Shown here: one piece after another, positions 23,351 to 36,700 of the stretch
Numbering within the stretch: position 1 is the first letter of the stretch
How the letters are laid out: each line of letters starts with the position of its first letter
From: Sipunculus nudus
Lineage: Eukaryota; Annelida; Sipuncula; Golfingiida; Sipunculidae
NCBI GenBank assembly: GCA_026874595.1
Contig: CM049310.1
Span: 15,352,058 to 15,416,057, forward strand
Length of the DNA: 64,000 nucleotides
Direction of reading: 5' to 3'
Notes under the pieces: model-generated
What the model saw: the letters and a program-made list of their open reading frames with translations, nothing else
Told to the model about the DNA's origin: nothing
The model's database searches: none
Made by a program: the position numbers and the translations under genes

Positions 23351-26300
23351 TGTTATAGACACATGATAGAAAAGACGAGCATTTAATTGACCTTGTTGGT
23401 TTGGGGGTGATTGGACCGGCCATTTTGGCTTCACTGCATTCAGGAGAGAATTGTGAAAAAAGGAGATAAACGTGAGTAATAAACACTCAGGGGAACATAT
23501 TGGAATTTTGTTATTAAGTAATCTAAAAGAGACCAAAACCGCAGCTTTTTGTATTTCGTACAGGCACATGAAAGTGATGGGACCTAAGCAAAGATGGTAT
23601 AAAACACGGTACATATATATCTTGAATGACCTGGTGCAATTGCGCCTGGGAAAAATAAAGTGAAATGTCTCAGGATATAGGTGAAAATATTGAAAATGAC
23701 CCCTTGCACGCACTAGGCATCATTCATGGTTCAAAACCAAAAACTGTGGTTATATCCTTGGCAGCGCCACTGAAGAGATCCGGGAAAAAATCAGAGCGGA
23801 ACCACCGTCAGTTATAATATAGATAGGAGCTTTGTATATACACTGGTGTCAATGTCTGGGAATTAAAACTGAGAGGATAAATTAAAAATTGAATTAATTT
23901 ATCGATCACTATAAATTCGTATTGGATGTTTAATTTAACACCATTATTTCCCGATGTATATGAGCAACTTCTTCAAATGTTCAATTTGTAAAGTTTCAAA
24001 ATTAGGGTTTGTTAGTACTCGCTTGATTGCTTAGTTGTGTACTTACCATACCAGACAGATCGATCATTGGAAAGAAAGGAATGGTACTGTGATGGACCGA
24101 GGAACACACCTGCTGGGGCACATTCTGGATGAAAAGCAGAGATCATTATACTGAAGTATATTTAAGAAAGTGCATTTAAACTTATTTTTAATTAAAACAA
24201 AACAAGCATATTAAAGTCAAATACCTGATTCTGTACTTGACCATGCCCGCCCGCCCCCCCGCTCGCATCCAGTACTCCCGTCCTCCCGGAATTTTACAGT
24301 CTAATTATTTTACAGTAGTCTTATAATGATTACATTTTTCTAAAACACTATAATAAAATTCCTGTCACTGTGTCACACCACACACGCAGCGGACATATAT
24401 TCCCGAGTTCTTTCACACAGAAAAGTCCAAAATACCACTCGTTGTCTGAACTGAAGAACACGGTTTATTCCGGTAACATCCAACAATTGGCCACCGTCGT
24501 CGTTGAGTGGCTCCAATCCCACAATAACAACGTCTTCAACAAATACCAATCACGTATATCTTCTAACGCCCTGATCGGCTGCACCTATGTATATTCTCTC
24601 CAGGACTAATACTGTCCTCGCGGAATTTGTAACACACCCCGCTCGATGTTCAACTAATCTGTCGTTGACACAAAACGACCTGTCACCAGTCGACGGTAAC
24701 TTCCAAATTCATTCACTTCCCCCCCCCCCCCCCCCGGCCTTGACACCGCCCTATTTATACCTAGGTAACCGAAACTTCTAGAAGTCTCTAGAACAATCAA
24801 GTCGTTTCTGGTCAAGACTAGCACCAACGGAATTTTCTAGAATTTACCTATTGGAAAATACACATTACCTGAATTCTCTTAGAACCTTCTGTCATCTAAT
24901 TATAATAAATCATGGTACAGTAAGTCCATTTACTTACATAATAAATAAAATACTATGGAACAATTCCCCAGCGTCGTCAGCACGGATGTAAACAAACATG
25001 ATGACAACAACAGCTGACAACTTTACCAAATATTATTAGCTCTGTCTCTCTAACTACACTTTATGATCTGATATTTCATTTTAATATAAACTGACCTTTT
25101 AATGCACTGCAGAAATTATGTTTTCCCTAACTTATTTCATTATTTATGACATTCCATTTGACATACACTAGGCGGGTAGCACATTTGTGTCACACGCCCC
25201 CCTTTAAGAAAAATCTCTGAAAGATATTTTTCCAGTACCTAACAACAACACAAATGTGTACTATTACCATATCAAATGCATCATCATGTAAGTCACAAGT
25301 TTCCATTTAGTACATTGATGACTTTGTACACAGTATTACATTGCTTACATGTGTGTACATATATTGGTTCTACTATTTGTAACTAATCAACACATGTATA
25401 ACATTACACCCTCATCATAGTATTTGAACATCATTAAACATATATACAATAATGCAAACTCCTTTAAAGCACATCCATATTTTAATCTACAATACAACCT
25501 TCAAGCTATTTCAACATAACATTATATTATGTACATTCATATCATCATTCATATTTACATGGTTTACCCTTTATTTTCCTATCTGTTTCAGATCTATTTA
25601 CACAACACGACTTAAGAAGTCAGCTGCATTGTTTTTACTACCCTGGATTGATTTAATGTGAAATTTGTAGTTCTGCAAATACATTGCCCATCTCATTACT
25701 CTGTCATTGATGAATTTAGCTTTGTTCAAGTAAGTGAGAGGCTGATGATCTGTTTGCACAACAAATTCAGTTCCTGTGAGATATAACTTGAACTTATTTA
25801 CACCCCAAACTAATGCAAGGCATTCTTTCTCTATAGTTGAGTACTTTTGTTCTCTGTTTGACAATTTTTTGCTAGCATATGATACAGGAAATAACTGTGA
25901 ATCATATTCTTGCAATAAAATAGCACCGACTCCTACATCTGAAGCATCTGTCTGCAGAACAAATGGTTTCTTTGGATCAGCTAACCTGAGAATGGGTTTC
26001 CTAGCAAAATACTCTTTCAGTGTACAATATGCCCTCTCTTGAGGCTCATGCCACTCTATTTTATTAGGCTTACCCTTTTTAGTCAAATCCGTAAGAGGAG
26101 CTGCTATAGTAGCGAAATTAGGAATATAGTTCCTATAATATCCAACCAGGCCAATGAATGATCGGATTTCCTTCTTTGTTTTAGGTCTGACTACCCTGTC
26201 AATTTTACATACATTATCATTTTGAGGACCTACACCATTCAGTTCTATTTGGTGACCTAAAAAGTCTACACTGGTAGTCCCTAACCAACACTTGGTAGGT

Positions 26301-29300
26301 CTAGCAGTTAAACCAGCATCTCTCATACGACTAAGTAACTCCCTAAGTACACTGACATGATCTTCCCACGTCTTGGTGTGTACTAACAAGTCATCTACAT
26401 AACTGTCTAGACAATTCATTCCATCTAACATTTTACGAACTCCTCGGACCAGCGTGGCTCCCGAGTTAACCATACCAAATGGCATCTTTAAAAACTCACA
26501 TCTTCCATCAGGTGTAACAAAAGCTGTTTTATATACATCTTGCTCTGCTACTGGTACTTGCCAATAACCTTTACTCAAGTCAATCTTAGTGAAATACCTA
26601 TCTTCACTTAATTTGCTGAACACATCATCAACTCTGTTTACAGGCTCAGGATCCACTACTGTGACCTTATTCAACTTGCGATAGTCCACACATACTCTAT
26701 TTGTTCCATCACGCTTACGGACCACCACCACTGGTGACGCGTAACATGATGTTGACTCACGGATAATTCCCATCTTTAACATATCATCAATATCCTTTTT
26801 CAGAGATTCTCTGATAGCATAAGGTACAGGGTATGGTTTACACTTAACTGGCTCATCAGATGTTAACTGAACATGATGTTCTACCAAGTTAGTAGTACCA
26901 GGTACATCAGTGAACACATCATTGTACTCATCTATAACCTGTCTGATTTCTTCTTTCTGATTTGTCCCTATTTCAGCTCTTATATTTACATCATTGACAG
27001 ACTCCTTACCCATATATTTCCCCAACTCTAACAAGTCCTCATCATCAACCGTATCCTGTCCATCAGTATCAGTGGGTTCTACTACTGTCGCACAGACTAC
27101 CTCTAACAAGGCTCCGCCACATTTTGTGTTTACTTGTTCATTAGTCTGCTTTGACTCAGGTGCTGCTCGGGCCACATATTTCCTTAACAAATTAATGTGA
27201 TAGATCTTTCCCTTCCCATTAACCTTAACCCTGTAATCATTTCTACCAATTATGCCCTCTACCTGGTAAGGTCCCTTCCACTGCATCAACAACTTGTTGT
27301 GGTCTGTAGGAAGTAACACGAGCACCTGATCTCCAACCTGCAGTTTCCTAATTTTGGCCTTGTTGTCATAGTAACCCTTGTAACGAGTCTGAGCTTTAGA
27401 TAGTTCAGCTTGGGCCATCTCCAAGGTTTGTTCCAACCGGTCTCTTAATTCAAAAACATATTGATAGCTATTTTGTATTTCAGGGGTTTTTACTTCCTTG
27501 GTCCACAACTCTTTAAGAATCTGCATGGGTCCTCTGACTGTGCGCCCATACAATAATTCAAATGGTGAGAAACCAGTAGATTCCTGTGGTACCTCTCGGT
27601 ACGCAAACAACAGAGTATTGAGATATCTATGCCACTGTCGAGGTTGTTCTTCACACAACCTCCTTAACATTTTTTTAAGAGTTCCATTAAATCTCTCTAC
27701 AAGTCCATTACATATGGGGTGATACGGACTTGAGGTTAGCCTCTTGATGCTTAATAAACGAGACACCTCTTGCATACACTGTGAAATAAACTGAGTGCCC
27801 TGATCACTCAGTATCTCTTCTGGGATACCAATCCTACTATAGATATCTACAAGAGCTTCAGCCACCGTTTCCGCCTGAATGTTCTTCAATGCTACAGCCT
27901 CGGGGTAACGGGTGGCATAATCCACTAAGGTCAAAATGTATTGATGTCCCTGCTCACTAGGTGGCGTAATAGGCCCGATGATATCTACTGCACATCGTTT
28001 AAAGGGCATGTCTATAAGAGGCATCTTTTCTAATGGAGCACGAGGAACAGAACCTTTATTAACCGTTTTCTGGCATCTGTCGCATGATGCACAAAACCTC
28101 GCAACATAACGACTCATTCCTGGCCAATAAAAATTTGACCAAATTCTATTGGTGGTTTTTTTTCACGCCCATATGACCACTCATTATGGAGTCATGAGCA
28201 ATCTCCATGACACCTTGACGGAGGGGTTCAGGTACTACAATCTGCTTAATGATTTTCTCTGCTGGGTCTGACTTATCTGTATACAGACGATACAGTACCC
28301 CTGATTTTATAGCAAATGATACATTTTGATCCTGATCCTGTTTCTGGCTAGCACTGTCTCTATATTTCTGCAAACTCTGGTCAGCTTGTTGGAGCTCAAT
28401 AAGCCTATCTCTGCTAACTTGCTCTCCTTTTACACCCTCAAATACTGCTAATGGCTTTAGCTGTTTATATTGCTTATCTTGGGCCCTGGTAGTTACAGCA
28501 CTGACACCTCACGGACCCCCTCAATGTTTCCAACAATCAAATCAAACATGGGATTATCTTCACAAATAGCTTCTACGCTACCAACATAATATGGTGTGTC
28601 TATTTCTATCCTAGCCATACGATGTATACTCACACGTCGAATAAAACCAATAACACGTGTCATCCGATCTAACAACTGATCACTACCTACCAGATCAGTC
28701 TTCACAATAACACCATCACACCCAGTGTCTCTCATCATAATTACATCATTTTCTCCCACTTTACCCTGAGCAGCTGGCAGTCGCCCTTCAAATCGTGCCA
28801 TGTCCTGAGCACCAGCACTATGTATACATTGGTCTACTTGAAGGCCTGACTGAGCTTCTACATCATTGACTAAGTCAATCTCCCTTTCTGCACCAATATA
28901 AGCAACACTAGCTGCTGTCGGTTCCTTGTCAATCACAGCCTGGTTCACTCTATGGCTTACCTGACTTCGGTCATTCTTACTATCTCTCAAAGGAAGATTC
29001 CTACAATCACGTGCCAAATGGCCAGGCTTCCCACACTTATAACGAGCCCCTTGATCCTTCAATTTACAATCAGATGCTTTGTGACCAGCTTTCTTACATA
29101 TGTAACATTGTAACTGACTATCCGACTGTGTCTGGCCACTTGGTGGGTTGCGGTTCACACCGGGCTTAACATGCTGCTGTCTATTTGCCAACTGTCTACG
29201 TCTAGCCACTAAGAAGTGATCTGCCAGCTCCGCTAGTTCTGATAAAGTACCAGGGGCTTCCTGACGCAGGTGTACAGCTAGATCACTGGGACAAGAGTTA

Positions 29301-30675
29301 ATGAACTGCTCTTTTACTATCAAATCACAGATTCCCTCAAACGTACTCTCTGTATGAGATAACTCTACCCACCTATCTAAATAACCCTGCAGTCTCACAA
29401 TAAATTGACCCGGACTTTCTGAGTCCTCTGGCTTACACTCTCTAAATTTAATCCTGAAACCATCTTCTGTGTACCCATATCTATTTAACAAGGCTGTCTT
29501 TACAACATTGTAATCTAAACATTGATTATCAGACAAACGACAATAACAGTCCAAAGCCTTGCCTGTCAGAAGAGCTGATAGACGAGTTGACCAGGAATCT
29601 CTTTTCCACTTGGCTTGTTCGGCAAATCTTTCGAACCTCATCAAGTAGCTGTCTAGGTCATCTCGCTCAGTGAATCTGGGTAATTCAGGGCAGCGAACAT
29701 CTGCTGTCATTACAGGAGTCTGGGGCTGAGCAGATGTTCGCTGCCCTGAATTACCCAGGGGGGAGGTCCCGGGTTCGAATCCCGGACGAGCTCCCACTTA
29801 TATATGTCACACCACACGCGCAGCGGACATATATTCCCGAGTTCTTTCACACAGAAAAGTCCAAAATACCACTCGTTGTCTGAACTGAGGAACACGGTTT
29901 ATTCCAGTAACATCCAACAATTGGCCACCGTCGTCGTTGACTGGCAATAACAACGTCTTCAACAAATACCAATCACGTATATCTTCTAACGCCCTGATCG
30001 GCTGCACCAATGTATATTCTCTCCAGGACTAATACTGTCCTCGCGGAATTTGTAACACAACCCGCTCGATGTTCAACTAATCTGTCGTTGACACAAAACG
30101 ACCTGTCACCAGTCGACGGTAACTTCCAAATTCATTCACTCCCCCCCCCCCCCCCGGCCTTGACACCGCCCTATTTATACCTAGGTAACCGAAACTTCTA
30201 GAAGTCTCTAGAACAATCAAGTCGTTTCTGGTCAAGACTAGCACCTACGGGATTTTCTAGAATTTACCTATTGGAAAATACACATTACCTGAATTCTCTT
30301 AGAACCTTCTGTCATCTAATTATAATAAATCATGGTACAGTAAGTCCATTTACTTACATAATAAATAAAATACTATGGAACAATTCCCCAGCGTCGTCAG
30401 CACGGATGTAAACAAACATGATGACAACAACAGCTGACAACTTTACCAAATATTATAAGCTTTGTCTCTCTAACTACACTTTATGATCTGATATTTCATT
30501 TTAATATAAACTGACCTTTTAATGCACTGCAGAAATTATGTTTTCCCTAACTTATTTCATTATTTATGACATTCCATTTGACATACACTAGGCGGGTAGC
30601 ACATTTGTGTCACACTGGTATCCGCAGATTTGGGAGTTATTTCAAAATAAAGCATTGCATATGCAGATATTAATA

Positions 30676-30710
<35 letters not shown>

Positions 30711-33700
30711 ATTCGGAGCCACTATAGAACGCGGGCTTCACTTCTATTGAGGAACATATAAAAAAATTGTCTCCTCTCATTTCCTATTTTAACTCCTACT
30801 TTTCCCTGCAGATGTCCCTACACTCAACTCTTCTAACAAACAACAACTAAGCATCACAAGTCGCCTGAACCGGGAATCGAACCTACGATCTCTAGACCAG
30901 GAGCCCTACACGCTACTAAGTGAGCCGTGAAGACGAGATACCTGCCGGAGCAAGTTTTGTTAATTTTTATCTGCGATTGAAGAGGCATCTATCGCGAAAA
31001 TGGGAAACCATTTACTATTTTAACAGGAAAATTAAGCTTAAGGTGGGGGCTCCGCCCCCACACCCCCGTTCAGACGGGGAACCCAGGTTCCCCGGACCCC
31101 TCCTCCTCTAATATAATAAACTCCAGCTATGAGCAAAATTAAATACGGGAATTCTGAGGAAAATGATATGTATAGGCCTTTTCCAGGAAACAATTTATTA
31201 TGGGACACCCGTTGTACCGGCGGTAGGCTGAAGCCCGGTTTCTATAGTTCTGCCCTAGGGGAGCATCCCTGCAGCCTTAAAGTAGAGTGGACTACCTGGG
31301 AACGTAGCATGCTGGTCTACTCCATCCTCCACACAGGAAGATAATTGTGGCTTTTCAGCAGAAAGGAAAGTAGATACCTGTAGTCTTATGTGGCCGAATC
31401 CCCATGGACTGAGACAGACAACCAGCAAAGGTTGACAAAAATTTATTCTGTCGTATTGGTTACATAAAACTCAGGACAGCACAGGAAAGCACAGAAAACC
31501 CTGAAAAACATATGATAATAAAGAAATAAAACATTTACCGAGTCACTGTAGTATCCTTAAGCATGCAAAGTAGTGTGACCTCAGATTCCATATAATTCAA
31601 GATATATCCTATTGTTATCTTCATATAACTCTGTTACTGTACAGGAAAACTTCATTGGGGCAAGATAACTACTAATAAACAAAGTAGGTCAAACAACTGG
31701 GTTAGACTGTACAGATGTTGAGCTTAAAACAAACAGAATGGGTGGCAAGGTAATGGGGTTATACGGCAATATATGTGATATATATATGTTATCTCACAAT
31801 AATGCTCATAGAGATTCAACTATTACTATCCATCCACAATGTGCGAAACAAATACACCCATGTAACCTTGACATAAGAGTGACAATGAGAACTAATACCT
31901 AAATTAGTCCATCTAAACAAAATACATTAATAGACAATACTTAGTACACTTAAAACAGTCTTAAATACTTACACATCTGTATTAAACAATACTGAGTTGT
32001 TGGAATGATACCATATAGTACACCAGGTTATGTTTCATAGACCATATATTACATATGACCAGACCATTTAAGAGTATCACTAATTAAGGAGTATCTAGGT
32101 CATCATGACATAAATCTACCAAATGTTCTAATTACACTACAAGACCTAGATGAAATATACCTTTAAGCATATCTGATGACGTCACGTCTCATCATATCCC
32201 ATACATACACCATGAAAGATTAGAATTGTATCAAATATTACGAACCGCGGTTAGCAGGTTTCTAAGGGTGGGACCACTGGACGTCATTAAGGCGAGGCAC
32301 GACTATCGTCAAGTGCAACATTCTGCAGCCTGCAATCCAATCACAAAATGGCGGTTTAACTACGCAGTTCCAAACTTGTGAACATCATGAATCTGGGTGC
32401 CAGCTGACACACCGTCATTCAACAAATTGGACATATCAAAACAATGACTGGAAATAGCTTGCAATACGAAGATCGCCTGGAAAAAGTCATTCTTACCGCA
32501 AGTCGGCGTAAAACCTTTGTTCTAGAGCGGCAAAACGGCAGGAGACGTCTCAACGAGCTGAGCGTTCACAAAAAGGTCTATTTCCCAGAAACTCCCCAGC
32601 AGATGGCGCTGGTTGGCAGAATTAGTAGACTGGCGACTGACAACCGGCTCCTAAACAAGGTGGCAGCACAGTACAAAAATAACCAAATATACGGGGGTTT
32701 GTCCGAATCCAGCGAGACGGTCACACACACCCCTCTCATATCACTGTCCGGTCCTCTGGACAGAAATCGACAAAATAATTTCCTCATGAGATCGCTGGAT
32801 TCACTAGAAAGAACCAGGATCCAGAGAGAAGACAAAACTACGATTTGGCGACATATTACAAACAAATTACTTGAATGCGAAACACAACTTATACACTGAC
32901 ACTCATTGTCGTAACTCAACGATCAAACCCCTTAAATAAATACCTCATACGCTACTTCCAAAGAATCTACGGATTCCAACACAGAACGTGGTTCTCTGAA
33001 AGGATTCCTGTGTTTACCCGCTGTGGCCCTTCTGGGTCTATGCGGCTGTGGACATTCGTCTTCTCCGAGTGGAGCGAAGTCATCTTGACTTACAGGAATA
33101 TCCTCACTTCTATGCGTAACATCATCCGAGTTTGTGTTCTGGACAATAATAAGATCACCATCAGATTCCTCACTATCAGACCGAGGTCTTGTTTCTTGAT
33201 GAATTTCCTTGTCACTTCGGGACAAGTGTTGTTCAGGACACTTCTTTAATTCGCTCCTGTTTAGAGATTTAGTATTCTCACAACTACCATCAAGTCGTCG
33301 TACTTGGTACACGTCTCTCTCCTTAAATCTTGAGATAACCTCGTAGACTTCCGGGTTATATGCATCTGCAATCTTGTGCCGCTCCTTGTGTCCCCGCTTG
33401 CGGACATACACAAGAGCCCCAACATCAAGTGGTGATTCCTTTCCACTATGTCGCTTTCGTCTCTGTTCTGCAGCTTGCTTCAGTCTACTTTCGACAAGTT
33501 TATAAGCATCATTCAATCGCGTCTGATGGGCAGTAACCCAAGGTACCGTTTCATCATGTCCTCTGGTGGTGTTCAGGTAAATGTCAATGGGCAATCTAGG
33601 TTCCTGCCAAATAGCAAATAATAAGGGCTAAGCCCTGTTGACGAGTGTGGGCAGGTATTATATGCAGAGATTAATTCCTGAAGATGTTCTGGCCAACTTC

Positions 33701-36700
33701 GCTTCTTCTCTACATCAAGAGTTCTCAAAAGATCGTGCATGGAACGATTAAAACGTTCGCATTGCCCATTACCCATTGGTCGATAAGGTGTTGTATGTGA
33801 CTTAACGATGCCATACAAGAGACATAATGCGCGAACAACTTGTCCTTCAAAAGATCTACCTTTGTCACTATGAATACGTTTAGGTACTCCATAACGTGCA
33901 AACCATTCTCGGCTTAGGACGCGTGCCATGGTCGTTGCCTTTTGGTCTCGTGTTGGTATTGCCACCGTCCACTTTGAGAAAACATCGGTTATCACAAGAA
34001 CATTTTCCCGGCCATCTGAAGCTGGCTCTAGTACTGTGAAATCTATGACTATAATGTCCAAAGGTTCTCTTGCCACTATCGTACCCAAAGGTGTTTTGAC
34101 TCGCTCGGGGTTAGCCAAAGCACAACGTTTACACTGTGCCAACCATTGTGCTATATGAAAAGACATTTTGGGCCAATAACATCTTGTTCGAATTAACTGG
34201 GTGGTCCGCTCAAGACCCTGGTGGCCATTCTTATCATGGAGTCCTTCTAGCACTTCTGATCTAAGTTCAGCTGGCAATACTAGTTGCCTCAGCTTTCCTA
34301 GTTTAGGGTCCTCCACACATCTATACAATACTCCATCATGTGTCTCCAGTCGATGCCATTGGCGAAAGAGAAGCTGTACTTCCAATGCTAACCTTCTTAG
34401 TTCGACATAAGGTGGTTTACAACCTTTGTCCCAGCTCTTCAAGAAAATGCCTATAACAGGATCCTTCCTCTGTAAATCCATCAGTTTCTCAGTTGAGAGA
34501 CAGGGCAATACATTCACCTCAGTAGCCTGCATCTCCAGGTGATGAGAGTTTGACATCTCCTCTCTACACATAGCTAACTGCAAGTCACCTGGTATCAGTG
34601 TGGTTTGTGCCATCACAGAGCAATCCTGGTTTTCCTCTTGATCATGTGAGATCTGTTCACAGTTATCCTCACGTAATGCTTCCATGGCATTGATTTCAGG
34701 TCATGCTCCGTCATTAACTATTCTATCGCAATTCTGGTCCCAAGGCCTGTCTGTCTGACGAGACAGTGCATCCACATTTCCACTCCTTTTGCCTGGGCGG
34801 TAGATGATTTCAAAATCAAAACCTGCGAGATCGTTAACCCAACGCTGCTCCACAGCATTTAGCTTGTTCTGCTTCAATAGATGGGTAAGAGGATTGTTAT
34901 CCGTCAGTACAGTGAAAGATGAGTATTGTAGGTATTCTCGAAATTTTTCTGTGATTGCCCACTTGAGGGCTAGCAGTTCTAACTTTTTCGAACTGTAACG
35001 GTTCATATTCCTCTCATGCCGGCGGAGTCCGCGACTAGCATATGCTACTGCTCTCTTTTTACCGTCTTGAACCTGGCTCAATACAGCAGCTAATCCTGAA
35101 AAAGACGCATCAGTCTCAACAATGAAGGGTAAGGAAAAATCAGCAAATGCCAATACCGGTGCAGTAACTAGTGCTTGCTTCACCTCTTGGAATGCCCTCT
35201 CGCACTCAATACTCCACTCTCTGATGTGCACTTTCTGCCGCTTGACCTTCTGTTTGGCAATTAAAACAGCAACAAGGTCATTCAATGGTTTGACCTTGGC
35301 TGCAAATCCGGTTAAGAACCGCCGGTTGAACGAGCTAAACCCTAGAAACTGACGAAGGGCTTTTAAGCTGTCTGGACGTGGCCAATCAGCGACACATGCA
35401 AGTTTGCCTGGATCGGGCCAAATACCTTGCTCCGAGATCACGTCCCAGGTATTTTATTTCTGTCTTGAAGAACTGACATTTATCAAGAGAAAGTTTGAGC
35501 TGATTTTTCTGCAACTTTTGGAAAACATTTTCCAAGTGGACCAAATGTTCCTCGTAAGACTTGGAGAAGATTACTATGTCGTCCAAGTATACTAGAAGAG
35601 AGGAATAGAGATCATCCCTGAATATCATAGTCATCAAGCGTTGCCAAGTAGCTGGTGCCGAGACTAACCCAAATGGCATTCTAATGTGTTCGTATAATCC
35701 AGCTGGTGTTACAAACGCTGTCTTGTGACGATCCTCAGGAGCTACTTCAACCTGAGCATATGCTGTTGCTAGATCTAAAGTACTATAACCTTTGAGTTCC
35801 CAAGTGTTTCAAGAGACTCAACAACTCTTGCTAATGGAAACGAATCCTTCCTAGTTTTCTGATTCAGTTTCCTATAGTCAATGCATAGGCGAATACCTCC
35901 TGATTTCTTTCGTACCACCACCATCGGTGAGGCATATGGAGAATTACTCTCGCAAATGATACCTTTCCGCACTAACTCCTCTAAGTGAGCTTTCACTTCC
36001 TGCCATAGATGTGGCGAAAGACGCCGAAATGGTTGTACAATCGGTTCATCATCAGCTGTTACGATTCTATGCTGTATCAGAGGGGTCGCACTCAACTCTG
36101 ATCCTTCCTTGTAGAAGATCTCTTCATATTTCCTGAACATACTTGTAACCTTGTCCTTCGAGATTTCCGTATTATCAAAGTCAATTTTGTTGAGTACAGA
36201 GTCAACACAATGGTGGTCTTTTTCAGTTACAGAGGTGTCTTTTTCTATGGTTATTCCCTCATGGGATAAGCCTACACGTAAATGTTCACCGTCCACGGAG
36301 TCCACTTCTTGTGCTCTTCCAATCAATGTACGTGGTTTAATTCTTATCACCTCATCACTACAGTTCATAAGCTGGACACAACTCGGTTGGTGCTGGACAA
36401 CTGTGGGAGCTACTTGCAATCCATCAGGAAGATGTTGTCTGTCCTCAAGGGGTTCCATTACCGAAACTATCCTTCTTGGAGGACCTGTGACTAGCACAGC
36501 AGTCAAACTTTGAGGGGGTATACATATCTCCTGAACTTCTGCAATGCGCACCGAGTTCAAAGTAAGAGGTTTCTCTTCTGTTGGATTATCCTCAACCAAG
36601 TGTATGAGACTGTCAAAGTCTTTGACGTTACTTAGGACAATCGTCCCAATCAGCCCAGGGAGTTGTTTCCGACTCTCCAGAGTGTGAGGAGTATCTCTAA

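Larger units (their letters stand above)
24371..30612 (-). mobile_element. Gmr1-like Ty3/Gypsy LTR retrotransposon (integrase before reverse transcriptase)
   Basis: A complete LTR element in intron 1 of the receptor gene, in the same orientation. LTRs lie at 24371-25192 and 29805-30612, start TGTCAC and end GTGTCA, and are flanked by a 5-bp target duplication CACTG (24366-24370, 30613-30617). Minus-strand order is gag, protease (DTG), integrase, reverse transcriptase, RNase H. The integrase core through RNase H are in one uninterrupted frame, so the unusual order is not an artefact of adjacent elements. This order defines the Gmr1-like group of Gypsy elements. The LTRs are nearly identical, so the insertion is young. 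Confidence 0.9.

Noticed and set aside
23306-23713. 135-codon minus-strand frame
   Set aside because: Lies in an intron, ends in TA-repeat-encoded Ile/Tyr, and has no recognisable motif.
28117-28160. Programmed minus-one frameshift at A AAA AAC
   Set aside because: The continuing integrase frame requires the opposite direction of shift.
29765-29796. tRNA-Pro gene
   Set aside because: Only the 3' T-arm and acceptor half is present, precisely at the primer-binding position of an LTR element.
29711-29797. N-terminal extension of gag (GARPGFEPGTS)
   Set aside because: It translates the primer-binding site and leader, starts at a non-ATG codon and lies before the ATG at 29710.
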